Assembly: GCF_019904175.1 (NCBI RefSeq)
Contig: NZ_CP061913.1
Span: 7,316,001 to 7,380,000 of the forward strand
From: Dactylosporangium vinaceum
GTDB taxonomy: Bacteria; Actinomycetota; Actinomycetes; Mycobacteriales; Micromonosporaceae
DNA: 64,000 nt
Reading direction: 5' to 3'
This document shows positions 16,402-25,352 of the stretch, piece by piece (the stretch's first letter is position 1; each line of letters starts with the position of its first letter). The notes under the pieces were generated by a model. It had not been told where the DNA came from, made no database searches, and saw nothing but the letters and a program-made list of their open reading frames with translations. The translations under genes and the position numbers were made by a program.

Positions 16402-16493
16402 CGCGCGGCGGGGTCGCCCGCGCGTGCGCAGCGGCCCGGTCCACGACGCCCGTGAAACTTGCTCTTCTTTCGCCGCGGCGCCGGATCGCTGGT

Positions 16494-17927
16494 ATGACTG
16501 GTGCCGTGCGGATTCGGGCGTTGGGGTGGCCGCTGGCGGGCGCGGTGGCGCTGGTCCTGGCGGTCGCCGGCCTGGTCTCGCTGCCCTGGTCGGCGTCCGC
16601 GGCCGACCCGGCGATCCAGGACACGGCCCGCGGCGGCGGCCTGGGCCAGGCCCAGTTCACCGGCGGCTGGAGCCGCTGCGCCGGCACCTGCGCCAAGGCG
16701 AGCGACAACAGCTACGTGTGGACGGACGTCACGGGCGCCGCGGCCACCGTGCGATTCACGGGCCGCCAGATCGCCGTGTACGGCGTGCGGGACCCGGCGG
16801 CGTTCATTGCCACGGCAACGATCGACGGTGGCCCGGCCGCGGACGTCGACGAGTACGCGCCGGCCGCCTCGGCCGCGGCCGAGCGCGTGTGGACATCGCC
16901 CGTACTGGCCGACGGCGCGCACACGCTGGTCCTGCGCCTGACGAACCGCAAGCACCCGGCGTCGGCCGGCGGGAAGGTGTTCACGTTCGACCGCGCCGAC
17001 ATCGTGAGCAACCCGGCCGGCCCCGGCCCGTCCGCGACCCGGGCACCGGCCGGTGCGGCCGCTCCCGCTCCCGGGCTGGGGGCGGGGCCGGGGCGAGCGT
17101 CCGGGCTGCCCTGGTCCGATGGCGGCTACTTCCTGCACGACCCGGCCCAGGCCGACGCCTTCGCCGCGTGGCGCGGGCGCCCGGTCGACAACATCCTGGC
17201 GTTCACGTCGCGGGCGACGTTCACGGCGCTGCTGAACCCGTGGTGGGCCGACAGCGTCCCGGCCTCGTTCAGCGCCGTCCGGGACGATTTCATTGTGGCG
17301 GTACCCCTCTGGAGCGATGACGGCAGCGCGGGGACCGACGCGGAGTGGGCCGAGCTCGCGGCGGAGATCGCGGCCGTGGACGCCGACGCGTACGTCCGGC
17401 TCGGCTGGGAGATGAACTGCTGCACCTCCCTGGCCACCGACCCGGCCGTGTGGCGCGCCCAGTTCACCCGGGCCGCCACCCTGCTCAAAACGGCCGCGCC
17501 GGGCCTGCGGATCGTGTTCAACCCGAACGAGGGCACCAGCGAGCCGGGCCTGGTCAAGGACGCCTCGACGCTGTTCGTGCCCGGCCTGGTGGACGTCGTC
17601 GCCATCGACGCCTACGACTGGCACCCGAGCTACGACCGGGACGCGGCCGCGCACTTCACGAAGCAGTACGGCTGGGACTGGTGGTACACCTTCGCCCGCT
17701 CGAAAGGGCTGCCGTTCGCCCTTGGCGAGTTCGGTGTCATGAACGGCTACGACGACCCGGCCTTCTTCACAGAGGTGTACTCGTGGCTGCGGGCCAAACC
17801 GCCGGGCACCATCGCGTTCGTGACGCTGTTCAACGAGCCCGCCGACTACTGCCGCTGCAGCGTGTATCCGCCGGGCGCCAACCCGGCCGCGGCCGCCCGC
17901 TACCGGGAGATCATCGCCGCCGGCTGA
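16494..17927 (+). CDS. Secreted GH26-like glycoside hydrolase with N-terminal beta-sandwich
   Basis: A 477-residue protein. Residues 8-37 are a signal peptide ending in ASA. Residues 45-170 form a jelly-roll module with four Cys that looks carbohydrate-binding. A Pro/Ala/Gly linker (172-205) leads to a TIM-barrel catalytic domain. The candidate acid/base Glu is in RLGWEMN (about 306) and the nucleophile in ALGEFGV (about 412), as in clan GH-A family 26. Likely substrates are beta-mannan or mixed-linkage glucans. The start may be ATG 16494 or GTG 16506. Confidence 0.78.
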   Translation: MTGAVRIRALGWPLAGAVALVLAVAGLVSLPWSASAADPAIQDTARGGGLGQAQFTGGWSRCAGTCAKASDNSYVWTDVTGAAATVRFTGRQIAVYGVRDPAAFIATATIDGGPAADVDEYAPAASAAAERVWTSPVLADGAHTLVLRLTNRKHPASAGGKVFTFDRADIVSNPAGPGPSATRAPAGAAAPAPGLGAGPGRASGLPWSDGGYFLHDPAQADAFAAWRGRPVDNILAFTSRATFTALLNPWWADSVPASFSAVRDDFIVAVPLWSDDGSAGTDAEWAELAAEIAAVDADAYVRLGWEMNCCTSLATDPAVWRAQFTRAATLLKTAAPGLRIVFNPNEGTSEPGLVKDASTLFVPGLVDVVAIDAYDWHPSYDRDAAAHFTKQYGWDWWYTFARSKGLPFALGEFGVMNGYDDPAFFTEVYSWLRAKPPGTIAFVTLFNEPADYCRCSVYPPGANPAAAARYREIIAAG

Positions 17928-17990
17928 GCCGTTCGCGCTCACGCGGAGAATTCCGGTGCACCCGCCGGGCGCTGACACTAGGGTCGCGCC

Positions 17991-18611
17991 ATGGAGATCC
18001 GTGATGCGACGCCGGCCGATGCGCTGAGCGCCGAGGAGGTCGTCGCGGCGGCATTCGGCGAGCCGGCGGACGGCCGGGTCGTGCAGATGATGCGCGCCCT
18101 GCGGGCCGGCGGAGCTGCGCGGGCGAGCCTTGTCGCCGTCGTCGACGGGGAGCTGGTCGGGCACGTCGGCCTCTCCCGCGCCTGGGTGGACGCCCGACGT
18201 GAGCTGGTCGAGGTGCTGGTGCTCTCCCCGCTGTCGGTACGCCCCGACCGCCAGCGCCAAGGCGTCGGCACCGCACTGGTCAAGGCGGCGCTGGCAACCG
18301 CCGAGGCCACTGACGCGCCGGCCGTCTTCCTCGAGGGCAGCCCCGACTACTACGGACGCCGCGGGTTCGGCTACGCCTCCCCGCTCGGGTTCGAGCCGCC
18401 CTCCACCCGCGTCCCGATCCCGGGGTTCCAGGTGGTGCTGCTCCCGTCGCACCAGCCGTGGATGGTCGGCCGGCTGATCTATCCCGAGGCGTTCTGGACC
18501 ACCGACACGGTCGGCCTGCGCGACCCCGAGCTGGAGCAGGTGGAAGCGCAGATCGCGGCGTGGCGGGCGGCGCACGGCGCGCAGGAGGCCGCAGCCGGTC
18601 CGGCGCACTAG
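17991..18611 (+). CDS. GNAT acetyltransferase (YhbS-like)
   Basis: A 206-residue N-acetyltransferase with the acetyl-CoA loop VRPDRQRQGVGTALV (about residues 82-96) followed by FLEGSPDYYGRRGFGYASPL, the typical block of the YhbS-like branch (COG3153). The acceptor is unknown. Its stop overlaps that of the convergent tannase-family gene by four bases (CTAG). Confidence 0.87.
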   Translation: MEIRDATPADALSAEEVVAAAFGEPADGRVVQMMRALRAGGAARASLVAVVDGELVGHVGLSRAWVDARRELVEVLVLSPLSVRPDRQRQGVGTALVKAALATAEATDAPAVFLEGSPDYYGRRGFGYASPLGFEPPSTRVPIPGFQVVLLPSHQPWMVGRLIYPEAFWTTDTVGLRDPELEQVEAQIAAWRAAHGAQEAAAGPAH

Positions 18612-20362
18612 CTCGGCGGCGGCGCCGGCGTGCAGGTCCAGCGGCCGTCCTGCCAGCCGCAGACCTGCTCGTAGCCGGAGCGGAACGACCCGAGCCAGGC
18701 GATGTCGTCCTCGTAGCGCACGGGCGGCGGTGCCGGGGTGAAGTTCGCCGCGTCGTCGCTGCTGCCGCTGCCGTCATAGCGGGCGACGATCGGATACGGG
18801 TACACCGGCCGGGTCCGCACGACGGCGTCGTCCTGGCGCTTCGTGGCGACGAGCCGGTCGGGTGCGACGCCCTGCTCGACCCAGGCGAGGGTCGGGGTGA
18901 TCGCGTCGAACGCGTCAGGTCCCTGCCCGTCGCCGCAGTGGGCGACGCCCGGCAGCATGAACAGGCGGGCGAAGCGCTGCGTGGCGTTCACGCCGCCCAT
19001 GCGTTCGGTGAGGGCGTGGTAGTAGGCGATCGTCCCGTACGGCGAGATCGCCTGGTCGGCCCAGCCGTGCCAGAGCAGCAGCTTCCCGCCCGCGGCACGG
19101 AAGGCGCTCAGGTCGGGGTCGCTCGCGTCGTAGATGCCGGCCCGCTGGAAGATCTCGTAGAACGTCGCCGAGTCGTAGTGCAGGTCGCGCAGTGTCATCG
19201 ACGGCCGCGGGGACGCGTAGGCGAGGTACTTCAGCGCGCTCGTCGCGTTGCCCTCGGCCACGGCCGGCGCGCCGGTCGCGGTCGGGGTGACCCAGCGGGC
19301 CCAGTTCGCCTCCGAGCCCACGGGCTCGCCGCCCGGGTACATCCGCCGGCCCCGCTCGTCGCGCGGCCCGTCGTAGAGCTTGCGCACGGCGTCGACCTGC
19401 GCGTCGGTGAGGCAGGTCGCGGTGTCGGTCCCCGACGGGCAGCGCAGGCTCCGCGGATCGAACGAGCAGGCCCGCGGGTCGTCGATCTGCCCGTCGGCGA
19501 GCCCGTCGCGGGCATCGCACTCGCGCAGGACGGCGGCGTGCAGCGCGGGAAGCTTCGCGGCGGTCAGGATGGGCCGGCCCTGCGCGTCGGTGTTCGCCGT
19601 GGCGTGCCAGCCCGCCGACCACACGATGAGCGACGTGAGCAGCGATGCCGGGGCGCCGGCGACGATACCGTCGAAGTCGTGCGGGTAGCGCTGCGCCTCG
19701 GTCAGCCCCTGGTGGCCACCCTGCGAGCAGCCGTCGAAGTACGAGTAGCGCGGCCCCTGCCCGTAGTAGAGCGCGATGAGCCGCTTCGCGACGAGGGCGA
19801 CCACGTGGTCGGCCCGGTAGCCGAAGTCGACCCGCAGCTGCGGATCGGCGCCGAATGTCGCGTCGAAGCCGGAGACGCCGACGTGCCCCTCGTTGTTGGT
19901 GGCGACGACGAAGTCACCGCGGTCCAGCGGCACACACCCGTCCGCCGCGTCGGCGAAGAAGTCGACGCTGCCGCAGAACGCCCCGCACCCGGTCTGCAGA
20001 TAGCGCTGCCGCCACGTCCTGGTCGGCAGCAGCACGTCGAACTGGATCTGCGGCGCCGCGATCCCCTTGACCTCACAGGCCGCCCACCCACCCGGCGAGG
20101 TCGTGGCCGTCGCGGACCCGACGACCGCCGCCGCCCCGGGCGTCTCCGACAGGTCCTGCCCGACGAGGCTCGCGCAGTCGACTTTCGGCAGCACCACGGC
20201 CGGCCCGGAGCCCGAGCCGTCAGCCGCGCCGGGCATTGCGGCCACTGTCGTGTAGGGCCCGGCCGGCCCGCCACCGGCCAGCGCGAGGACGGCCAGCAGC
20301 GCCGGCAACGCCCGCAGCCCCACGGCCCGTCCCGGCTTCCGGCCCCACAGGCGAGCGCGCAT
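18608..20362 (-). CDS. Secreted tannase/feruloyl esterase family hydrolase
   Basis: A 584-residue protein with a signal peptide (about residues 1-35). The nucleophile elbow GCSQGGHQG puts Ser near position 213. The Asp is in LLWHGWADQAISP and the His in PGVAHCGDG. Several conserved cysteines are present, including two near the triad as in tannases that link them by a disulfide. Family members hydrolyse gallate, ferulate or related phenolic esters outside the cell. A ring-cleavage operon lies 34 kb away, so a functional link is only speculative. Confidence 0.85.
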   Translation of the reverse strand: MRARLWGRKPGRAVGLRALPALLAVLALAGGGPAGPYTTVAAMPGAADGSGSGPAVVLPKVDCASLVGQDLSETPGAAAVVGSATATTSPGGWAACEVKGIAAPQIQFDVLLPTRTWRQRYLQTGCGAFCGSVDFFADAADGCVPLDRGDFVVATNNEGHVGVSGFDATFGADPQLRVDFGYRADHVVALVAKRLIALYYGQGPRYSYFDGCSQGGHQGLTEAQRYPHDFDGIVAGAPASLLTSLIVWSAGWHATANTDAQGRPILTAAKLPALHAAVLRECDARDGLADGQIDDPRACSFDPRSLRCPSGTDTATCLTDAQVDAVRKLYDGPRDERGRRMYPGGEPVGSEANWARWVTPTATGAPAVAEGNATSALKYLAYASPRPSMTLRDLHYDSATFYEIFQRAGIYDASDPDLSAFRAAGGKLLLWHGWADQAISPYGTIAYYHALTERMGGVNATQRFARLFMLPGVAHCGDGQGPDAFDAITPTLAWVEQGVAPDRLVATKRQDDAVVRTRPVYPYPIVARYDGSGSSDDAANFTPAPPPVRYEDDIAWLGSFRSGYEQVCGWQDGRWTCTPAPPPS

Positions 20363-20474
20363 GGCTGTCCTCCCGGTTCCGCGGCGAGCGCGTCATCGCG
20401 GGCCTCCGGCGACGCCGGCGACCCCCGCGAGACGAGCACGGAAAGCCAAGTACGGACGTGGACAGGCGTCAATC

Positions 20475-20915
20475 TTGAACCCGACACCGAAACTCGCGCC
20501 GGCAGGCAACCCGGGCGCCGTCAGGAATGTCCCGAGCGGCAACGGCATCGTGCTGAGCCTGCACTACTTCGACATCCCGCCGGACCTGCCGGCCCCGCTG
20601 GAGTCGGTGCCGCAGCTGCAGGCGGCGCTGGCGCGGCACACGGCGGCGGCGGGGGTCGGGCTCGTCGACTGTGCCGTCGAGCCGGTCGACGGCGTGCCGG
20701 CCGTGCGCCAGCTCGTGAAGCTGAGGCACCCGCGGGGCCACGGACAGGTGTTCATCGCCTCCTGCACGGTGCCCCGGGCCACCTGCAGCACCGTGCTGAA
20801 GCTCCAGGCGCCCGAGCGCGGCATGACCGGCTTCCGCGAGGCCATCATCATGCAACGGCTGCTGCCGACGGTCCGCCTGGACCCGCGCTTCAAGGCCGAG
20901 CCCGCCTTTGCCTGA
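20475..20915 (+). CDS. Uncharacterised actinobacterial protein, start uncertain
   Basis: A soluble protein of about 146 residues with blocks such as LHYFDIPPDLPAPLESV, GVPAVRQLVKLRHPRGHGQV and KLQAPERGMTGFREAI. The pattern resembles a conserved actinobacterial family of unknown function that I cannot name. A TTG at 20475 is a possible start; an ATG at 20361 would add an Arg/Pro/Ala-rich stretch overlapping the start of the opposite gene and is less likely; a GTG nearer the first conserved block is also possible. It diverges from the tannase gene. Confidence 0.5.
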   Translation: MNPTPKLAPAGNPGAVRNVPSGNGIVLSLHYFDIPPDLPAPLESVPQLQAALARHTAAAGVGLVDCAVEPVDGVPAVRQLVKLRHPRGHGQVFIASCTVPRATCSTVLKLQAPERGMTGFREAIIMQRLLPTVRLDPRFKAEPAFA

Positions 20916-20964
20916 TCGGCGACAGTCCCGGGCGGCCCGCCGGACGGGCCGGGCGGCCGGGGCA

Positions 20965-20993
20965 CGGCGACGCCGGCGCTGTGAGCGTCGCCG
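20965..20993. terminator. Hairpin between convergent genes
   Basis: CGGCGACGC (20965-20973) pairs perfectly with GCGTCGCCG (20985-20993) over an 11-base loop. It lies in the 111-base gap between the stops at 20915 and 21027. Confidence 0.55.
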
Positions 20994-21026
20994 ATGCGGC
21001 CGGCCCTTCACCCCCTCCGCGGGGCC

Positions 21027-22082
21027 CTACAGCCCGGCCCCGGTGCGGTGCAGCGGCGGGTTGAGCCGGGCGAAGCCTTCCTGGCGCTCGTACGGGAAGT
21101 ACGGATACGGCGCCGGGCGGGCGCTCGCGGCGTCGAGGCGGCCCACCTGCTCGGGGGTCAGCGCCCAGCCCACCGCGCCGATGTTCTGGCGCAGCTGCTC
21201 CTCGTTGCGCGCGCCGATGATGACGCTCGCCACCGTCGGGCGGCGCAGGAGCCAGTTGACGGCGATCTGCGGCACCGCCTTGCCGGTCTCGGCGGCGAGC
21301 TCGTCGAGGACGTCGACGACGGCGAAGAGCCGCTCGTCGTCGACCGGCGGGCCGAACTCCGCGGTGGCGTGCAGCCGGCTGCCGTCGGGCAGCGGGGCAC
21401 CCCGGCGGACCCGCCCGGTGAGCCGGCCCCAGCCGAGCGGGCTCCACACGACCGCGCCGACGCCCTGGTCGCGGCCGAGCGGCAGCAGCTCCCACTCGTA
21501 GTCGCGGCCGACGAGGGAGTAGTAGACCTGGTGCGCCACGTACCGGCGGCGGCGGTCCCGGTCGGCCACGGCCAGCGACTGCATGAGCTGCCAGCCGGAG
21601 AAGTTCGACGCGCCCAGGTAGCGGATCTTGCCGGCGGTCACGAGATCGTCGAGCGTGCCCACGACCTCCTCGACCGGCGTCCCGGCGTCGAACGCGTGCA
21701 GCTGATACAGGTCGATGTACTCCGTGCCGAGCCGGCGCAGCGCCGCGTCGACGGACCGGATCAGCCGCGCCCGTGACGTTCCGGCGTCGTTGGGCCCGTC
21801 GCCGGTCGGCAGCCCGCTCTTGGTCGAGATGAGCACGGCGTCGCGCCGGCCCCGGATCGCCTGGCCGAGCACGGTCTCGGAGGCGCCGTCGGAGTACACG
21901 TCCGCGGTGTCGAACATCGTGATCCCGGCGTCGAGGCAGACATCGACGAGCCGGCGCGCCTCGCGGGCATCGGTGCTGCCCCAGTTGCCGAACAGCGGCC
22001 CCGCGCCGCCGAATGTGCCGGCCCCGAAGCTGAGGGCCGGGACGTGCAGACCCGAAGAGCCGAGTCGTCGGTACTCCACCAT
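21027..22082 (-). CDS. Aldo/keto reductase
   Basis: A 351-residue (beta/alpha)8 oxidoreductase. The N-terminus MVEYRRLGSSGLHVPALSFG is typical of this superfamily. The catalytic Asp and Tyr are in MFDTADVYSDG, the Lys in LISTKSGL and the His in YQLHAFDAGT. It reduces aldehydes or ketones with NADPH. It is divergent from a TetR gene across an 86-base gap with a CCATTAA/TTAATGG inverted repeat, so it is probably the regulator's target. Confidence 0.9.
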   Translation of the reverse strand: MVEYRRLGSSGLHVPALSFGAGTFGGAGPLFGNWGSTDAREARRLVDVCLDAGITMFDTADVYSDGASETVLGQAIRGRRDAVLISTKSGLPTGDGPNDAGTSRARLIRSVDAALRRLGTEYIDLYQLHAFDAGTPVEEVVGTLDDLVTAGKIRYLGASNFSGWQLMQSLAVADRDRRRRYVAHQVYYSLVGRDYEWELLPLGRDQGVGAVVWSPLGWGRLTGRVRRGAPLPDGSRLHATAEFGPPVDDERLFAVVDVLDELAAETGKAVPQIAVNWLLRRPTVASVIIGARNEEQLRQNIGAVGWALTPEQVGRLDAASARPAPYPYFPYERQEGFARLNPPLHRTGAGL

Positions 22083-22087
22083 GCCTC

Positions 22088-22153
22088 CCATTAAAGGTAC
22101 TGTGATTCCGTTAAGGTTCGGCGGTACCATAGCAGGCACCCGACTCTTAATGG
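22088..22153. promoter_or_regulatory. Inverted repeat between AKR and TetR genes
   Basis: CCATTAA (22088-22094) and TTAATGG (22147-22153) are perfectly complementary and lie close to the two divergent start codons; a second pair, GGTAC (22096-22100) and GTACC (22124-22128), lies inside. The spacing is long for one operator, so these may be two half-sites or two binding sites. Control by the adjacent TetR is inferred. Confidence 0.35.
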
Positions 22154-22168
22154 AACCGGAGAACCGTT

Positions 22169-22795
22169 ATGACGGCCGCCACCACCCGCCCCGGCGGACG
22201 GACCGCACGCGTCCGTGCGGCCGTGCTGCAGGCCACGGCCGACGCCCTGATCGAGCACGGCTTCGACCGCCTGGACCTGGCCGACGTGGCCCGCCGCGCG
22301 CTCGTCGGCAAGACGACGGTGTACCGGCGCTGGGGCACCGTCGCCGCCCTGGTCGCCGACCTGCTGTCCGACATGGCCGAGCAGTCGGTGCCCCGCACGG
22401 AGACCGGCACCCTGGCCGGCGACCTGCGCGCGAACGCTCGCCTGGTCCAGCGCACGCTCACCGACCCCCGCCAGGGCCCGCTGTTCCGCGCCGTCATCGT
22501 CGCCGCCACCTGCGACCCGCGCGCAGCCGAGGCCCTGCACCGCTTCTACGCGATCCGCATCGCCGAGTGGTCTCCCTGCGTCACCCGGGCGACGGCCCGC
22601 GGCGACCTCCCGCCCGGCACCGACCCGGGCGAGGTGATCCGCGCCGTCTCCGCCCCGCTGTACTACCGCCTGCTCATCTCCGGCGACCCCCTCGACGAGG
22701 CCGCCGCCGACCGGGCCGCCGCCGCCGCCCTCGCCGCCGCCCGGGCCGGTGCCTACACCGCGGCCGGGAGTGCTCCCGGCGCCCCGAACGCCTGA
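22169..22795 (+). CDS. TetR-family regulator
   Basis: A 208-residue regulator with a helix-turn-helix LADVARRALVGKTTVYRRWG at about residues 37-56 and a C-terminal domain of the TetR_C_16 kind with a Cys/aromatic-rich pocket segment. It is transcribed divergently from the aldo/keto reductase, the likely target. The C-terminus is an Ala-rich tail. The inducer is unknown. Confidence 0.88.
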   Translation: MTAATTRPGGRTARVRAAVLQATADALIEHGFDRLDLADVARRALVGKTTVYRRWGTVAALVADLLSDMAEQSVPRTETGTLAGDLRANARLVQRTLTDPRQGPLFRAVIVAATCDPRAAEALHRFYAIRIAEWSPCVTRATARGDLPPGTDPGEVIRAVSAPLYYRLLISGDPLDEAAADRAAAAALAAARAGAYTAAGSAPGAPNA

Positions 22796-22880
22796 GGCGG
22801 GCAACTGGGACGCGACCCCGGACGGCCGGGCGTGGCGAGCGAGGACTGCCGCGCCGCCCGGGCAACGGTAGGTTGCGGCA

Positions 22881-23939
22881 ATGGTCGACTTCGGGATGCT
22901 GCTGCACGCGTACGGCCCGGCCACCGACACGCCCGGGCACCTGGCCGCGCTCACGGGCGGGGACGCCGAGGCGAAGCGGGCGGCCCAGCAGCACCTCTGG
23001 GGGGCGATCATCCACCAGGGCACGCCGTGGCTGGCGACGCCGCCGGCCGCGCTCGCCGTGGCCGCGCTCGTCGGCGATCCGCGGCTGGCCGGGCCGTCGG
23101 ACGCGCCGCTGCGGGCCAACCTGCTCGACTTCCTCGGCGCCGTGGCCGCGGCCGGGCGCAGCACCGATCGGGACATCGAGGACCTCACACCCGAGCAGGA
23201 GGCCGAGCTGCGCCGGGCGATCGAGGAGGACGACGACGAGGCCGTCTACGCCGACGAGGACCTCGGCAACGCCGTCTACGGCCGGGCCGTCGCCGGCTGC
23301 CGCGAGATCATCCCGGTCATCGCCGCCGCGGCCCGGGCCGCTCTCGCCGATGACGACGCGGCCGTGCGGGCGTCGGGCGCCGCCACCATCGGCGCGTGCG
23401 GGATCGGCACCGACGGGCTGGCGGCGCTCGCGGCCGCGGCGGGCCCGGACGAGCGGGCCGCGATCGTGCTCACGATGGCCGAGCTGGGCCAGGACGTCCG
23501 GCCGTTCCTGACCGATCCGCATCCGGGTGTCCGCGCCTGCGCCGCCCTGGCACCGGCGCTCGCCGATGACGAGGCGGCCACCGCGGAGATCCTGGCCGCG
23601 CTGGCGGACCCGGCGGCCATCGCGACCTGGTTCGGCAGGAGGCCGCCCCAGCTCCCGAGGCACGTGCGCTTCCCGCTGATCGCCGCCGCCGTGGACCGCG
23701 TTGCCGACCGGGCGCGGCTGCTGCCGGCCGCACTGGCGCTCGCGCCGATCGTGAGCGTGTACACCGTCCGCGACGACTGGGGAGTCCTCCTGCAGGCGCT
23801 GCCGCACGAGCAGCGGCGGGTGTACCTCCACGCGCTCGCCGAGCACGAGGAGCTCTGGGACCCCACGAACGGCAGTGCGGGCCTGATGTTCGAGCAGGCC
23901 GGGCTCCCCTATGACCGGGCGGCCAGCCAGTCCGCGTAG
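22881..23939 (+). CDS. HEAT-repeat-like protein of unknown function
   Basis: A 352-residue all-helical protein with repeated Ala/Leu-rich helical pairs, for example ALADDDAAVRASGAATIGAC and FLTDPHPGVRACAALAPALA, typical of HEAT/armadillo-like solenoids. A central acidic stretch (RRAIEEDDDEAVYADEDL) interrupts the repeats. It has no signal peptide and no catalytic motif; it is probably a protein-interaction scaffold. Its last 31 bases overlap the convergent reductase gene. Confidence 0.7.
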   Translation: MVDFGMLLHAYGPATDTPGHLAALTGGDAEAKRAAQQHLWGAIIHQGTPWLATPPAALAVAALVGDPRLAGPSDAPLRANLLDFLGAVAAAGRSTDRDIEDLTPEQEAELRRAIEEDDDEAVYADEDLGNAVYGRAVAGCREIIPVIAAAARAALADDDAAVRASGAATIGACGIGTDGLAALAAAAGPDERAAIVLTMAELGQDVRPFLTDPHPGVRACAALAPALADDEAATAEILAALADPAAIATWFGRRPPQLPRHVRFPLIAAAVDRVADRARLLPAALALAPIVSVYTVRDDWGVLLQALPHEQRRVYLHALAEHEELWDPTNGSAGLMFEQAGLPYDRAASQSA

Positions 23940-24649
23940 CCGATCGCGCCGATGTGCGCGTGCGGGCCGGTGGTGAGCTGGGTGTCGTCGATGTGCGCGC
24001 CGAAGTAGGTGGCCGCCGGGTCGGTGACGATGATCGTCGAGGGGTCGACGGCCCGGCGCACGAACTCGTCCAGGCCGATCTTCTCCGGGCCGCCGAGCTC
24101 GACGATGCCCTTGACCGGCGGCGCCGGCACGACCTCGGCCAGGAGCCGGGCCACGTCGTCGGCGGCGACCGGCTGGAGCTTGGCCGGCGTGAGGTGGGCA
24201 GTGCCGTCGGGGCCGGTGGCGGAGGCGGCGATCCCGGCCGCGAACTCGTAGAACTGGGTGGCCCGCACGATCGTGAACGGCACCGGGCCGCTCGTGATCA
24301 GCTCCTCCTGGACCGCCTTGGCCCGCAGGTAGCCGCTGTCGGGCACCCGATCGGTACCGACGATCGACAGGGCGACGTGGTGCCCGACCCCCGCCTTGGC
24401 CGCCGCGGCCAGCTGGTTGGCGGTCGACGTGCGGAAGAACGCGAGCACGTCGTCGTCGGCGAACGACGGCGAGTTGGTCACGTCCACGCTCACGTCGGCG
24501 CCGGCCAGGACCTCGTCGAGCCCGATGCCGGCGATGGTGTCCACGCCCGAGCTGGGTGACGCGGCGACCGGCACGTGGCCGGCCCGCTCGAGCAGCGCGA
24601 TCAGCTTGCGGCCGATGAGGCCGGTGCCCCCGAAGACAACGATCTTCAT
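23909..24649 (-). CDS. NmrA-type NAD(P)-binding reductase under Rrf2 control
   Basis: A 246-residue atypical SDR starting MKIVVFGGTGLIGRKLIALL, a classic NAD(P) motif, with the NmrA-like blocks VDVTNSPSF, VALSIVGTDRV and RATQFYEFA. Family members are often quinone or disulfide-stress reductases. GGAGG lies 7 bases before the ATG. It is divergent from an Rrf2 regulator gene. The 87-base gap holds two mirrored CGGACA-N5-TGTCCG operators. Confidence 0.87.
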   Translation of the reverse strand: MKIVVFGGTGLIGRKLIALLERAGHVPVAASPSSGVDTIAGIGLDEVLAGADVSVDVTNSPSFADDDVLAFFRTSTANQLAAAAKAGVGHHVALSIVGTDRVPDSGYLRAKAVQEELITSGPVPFTIVRATQFYEFAAGIAASATGPDGTAHLTPAKLQPVAADDVARLLAEVVPAPPVKGIVELGGPEKIGLDEFVRRAVDPSTIIVTDPAATYFGAHIDDTQLTTGPHAHIGAIGYADWLAARS

Positions 24650-24665
24650 GACTGAACCTCCAACT

Positions 24666-24682
24666 CGGACAACTCTTGTCCG
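24666..24682. promoter_or_regulatory. Rrf2 operator 1
   Basis: CGGACA (24666-24671), 5 bases, TGTCCG (24677-24682): a perfect dyad nearer the reductase gene. With its flanks it is an inverted copy of operator 2. Confidence 0.7.
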
Positions 24683-24700
24683 GGATGACCTGACTGTACC

Positions 24701-24717
24701 CGGACACCACGTGTCCG
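24701..24717. promoter_or_regulatory. Rrf2 operator 2
   Basis: CGGACA (24701-24706), 5 bases, TGTCCG (24712-24717): a perfect dyad 20 bases before the Rrf2 GTG. Its centre is 35 bp from that of operator 1, so two dimers could bind on nearly the same face of DNA. Confidence 0.7.
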
Positions 24718-24736
24718 AGTCAAGTAGGATGGGCGG

Positions 24737-25207
24737 GTGAAGATGTCGGGCGGCGTCGAGTGGGCCGTGCACTGCTGCGTCGTGCTGACCGCCGCGCGCG
24801 GGCCCGTGCCGGCCGCCCGGCTGGCCGAGCTGCACGACGTGTCCGGCAGCTACCTGGCCAAGCAGCTGCAGAGCCTGGCCCGGGCCGGCCTGATCCACTC
24901 GGTGCAGGGCCACGCCGGCGGCTACGCGCTTACCCGGGATCCGGCGGATATCACCGTGCTGGACGTGGTCGAGGCGGTCGACGGTGCGGCCCCGGCCTTC
25001 ACCTGCACCGAGATCAGACAGCGCGGTCCCCTGGCCGCCCCGGCCGAGGCGTGCACGCTTCCGTGCCCCGTGCACCGCACGATGATGGCCGCCGACGATG
25101 CCTGGCGGGCGTCGCTGCGCGCGGTGACGATCGCCGACCTGGCCCAGATGGTCACCGCCGACAGCGGCCCGTCGACACTGCTCACCGTGCGCCAGTGGCT
25201 GGGCTGA
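24737..25207 (+). CDS. Rrf2-family regulator with Cys cluster
   Basis: A 156-residue winged-helix regulator. The recognition region is LAELHDVSGSYLAKQLQSLA and the wing is SVQGHAGGYALTR. Cysteines at about positions 90, 106 and 110 fall in the C-terminal region where IscR/NsrR bind an Fe-S cluster, and Cys13-Cys14 lie in helix 1. Fe-S or thiol-based redox sensing is therefore plausible. It starts at GTG 24737 and probably represses itself and the divergent reductase through the two mirrored operators. Confidence 0.88.
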   Translation: MKMSGGVEWAVHCCVVLTAARGPVPAARLAELHDVSGSYLAKQLQSLARAGLIHSVQGHAGGYALTRDPADITVLDVVEAVDGAAPAFTCTEIRQRGPLAAPAEACTLPCPVHRTMMAADDAWRASLRAVTIADLAQMVTADSGPSTLLTVRQWLG

Positions 25208-25311
25208 ACCCGTGTGCGACAAGTGCGCATCGGCATGACCGGCCCGCGGACGTCCGCCCGGGCCCACCCCGGTCAGGCCGGACGGAGGCGCCTGAGCGCG
25301 GAGACGGGGAA

Positions 25312-25344
25312 GGGCCGGCGCCGCCCCACACGCGGCGCCGGCCC
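25312..25344. terminator. Perfect 13-bp stem terminator
   Basis: GGGCCGGCGCCGC (25312-25324) pairs perfectly with its complement at 25332-25344 across a 7-base loop. It separates the convergent Rrf2 gene and the end of the alpha-xyloside operon, and starts 9 bases after the operon's last stop (25353) in the direction of transcription. Confidence 0.75.
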
Positions 25345-25352
25345 CGTTCCCG

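Noticed and set aside
18458..21064. An 868-codon plus-strand reading opposite the tannase-family gene
   Set aside because: Composition is Arg/Gly/Ala-rich without motifs; the minus-strand esterase has a full catalytic triad.
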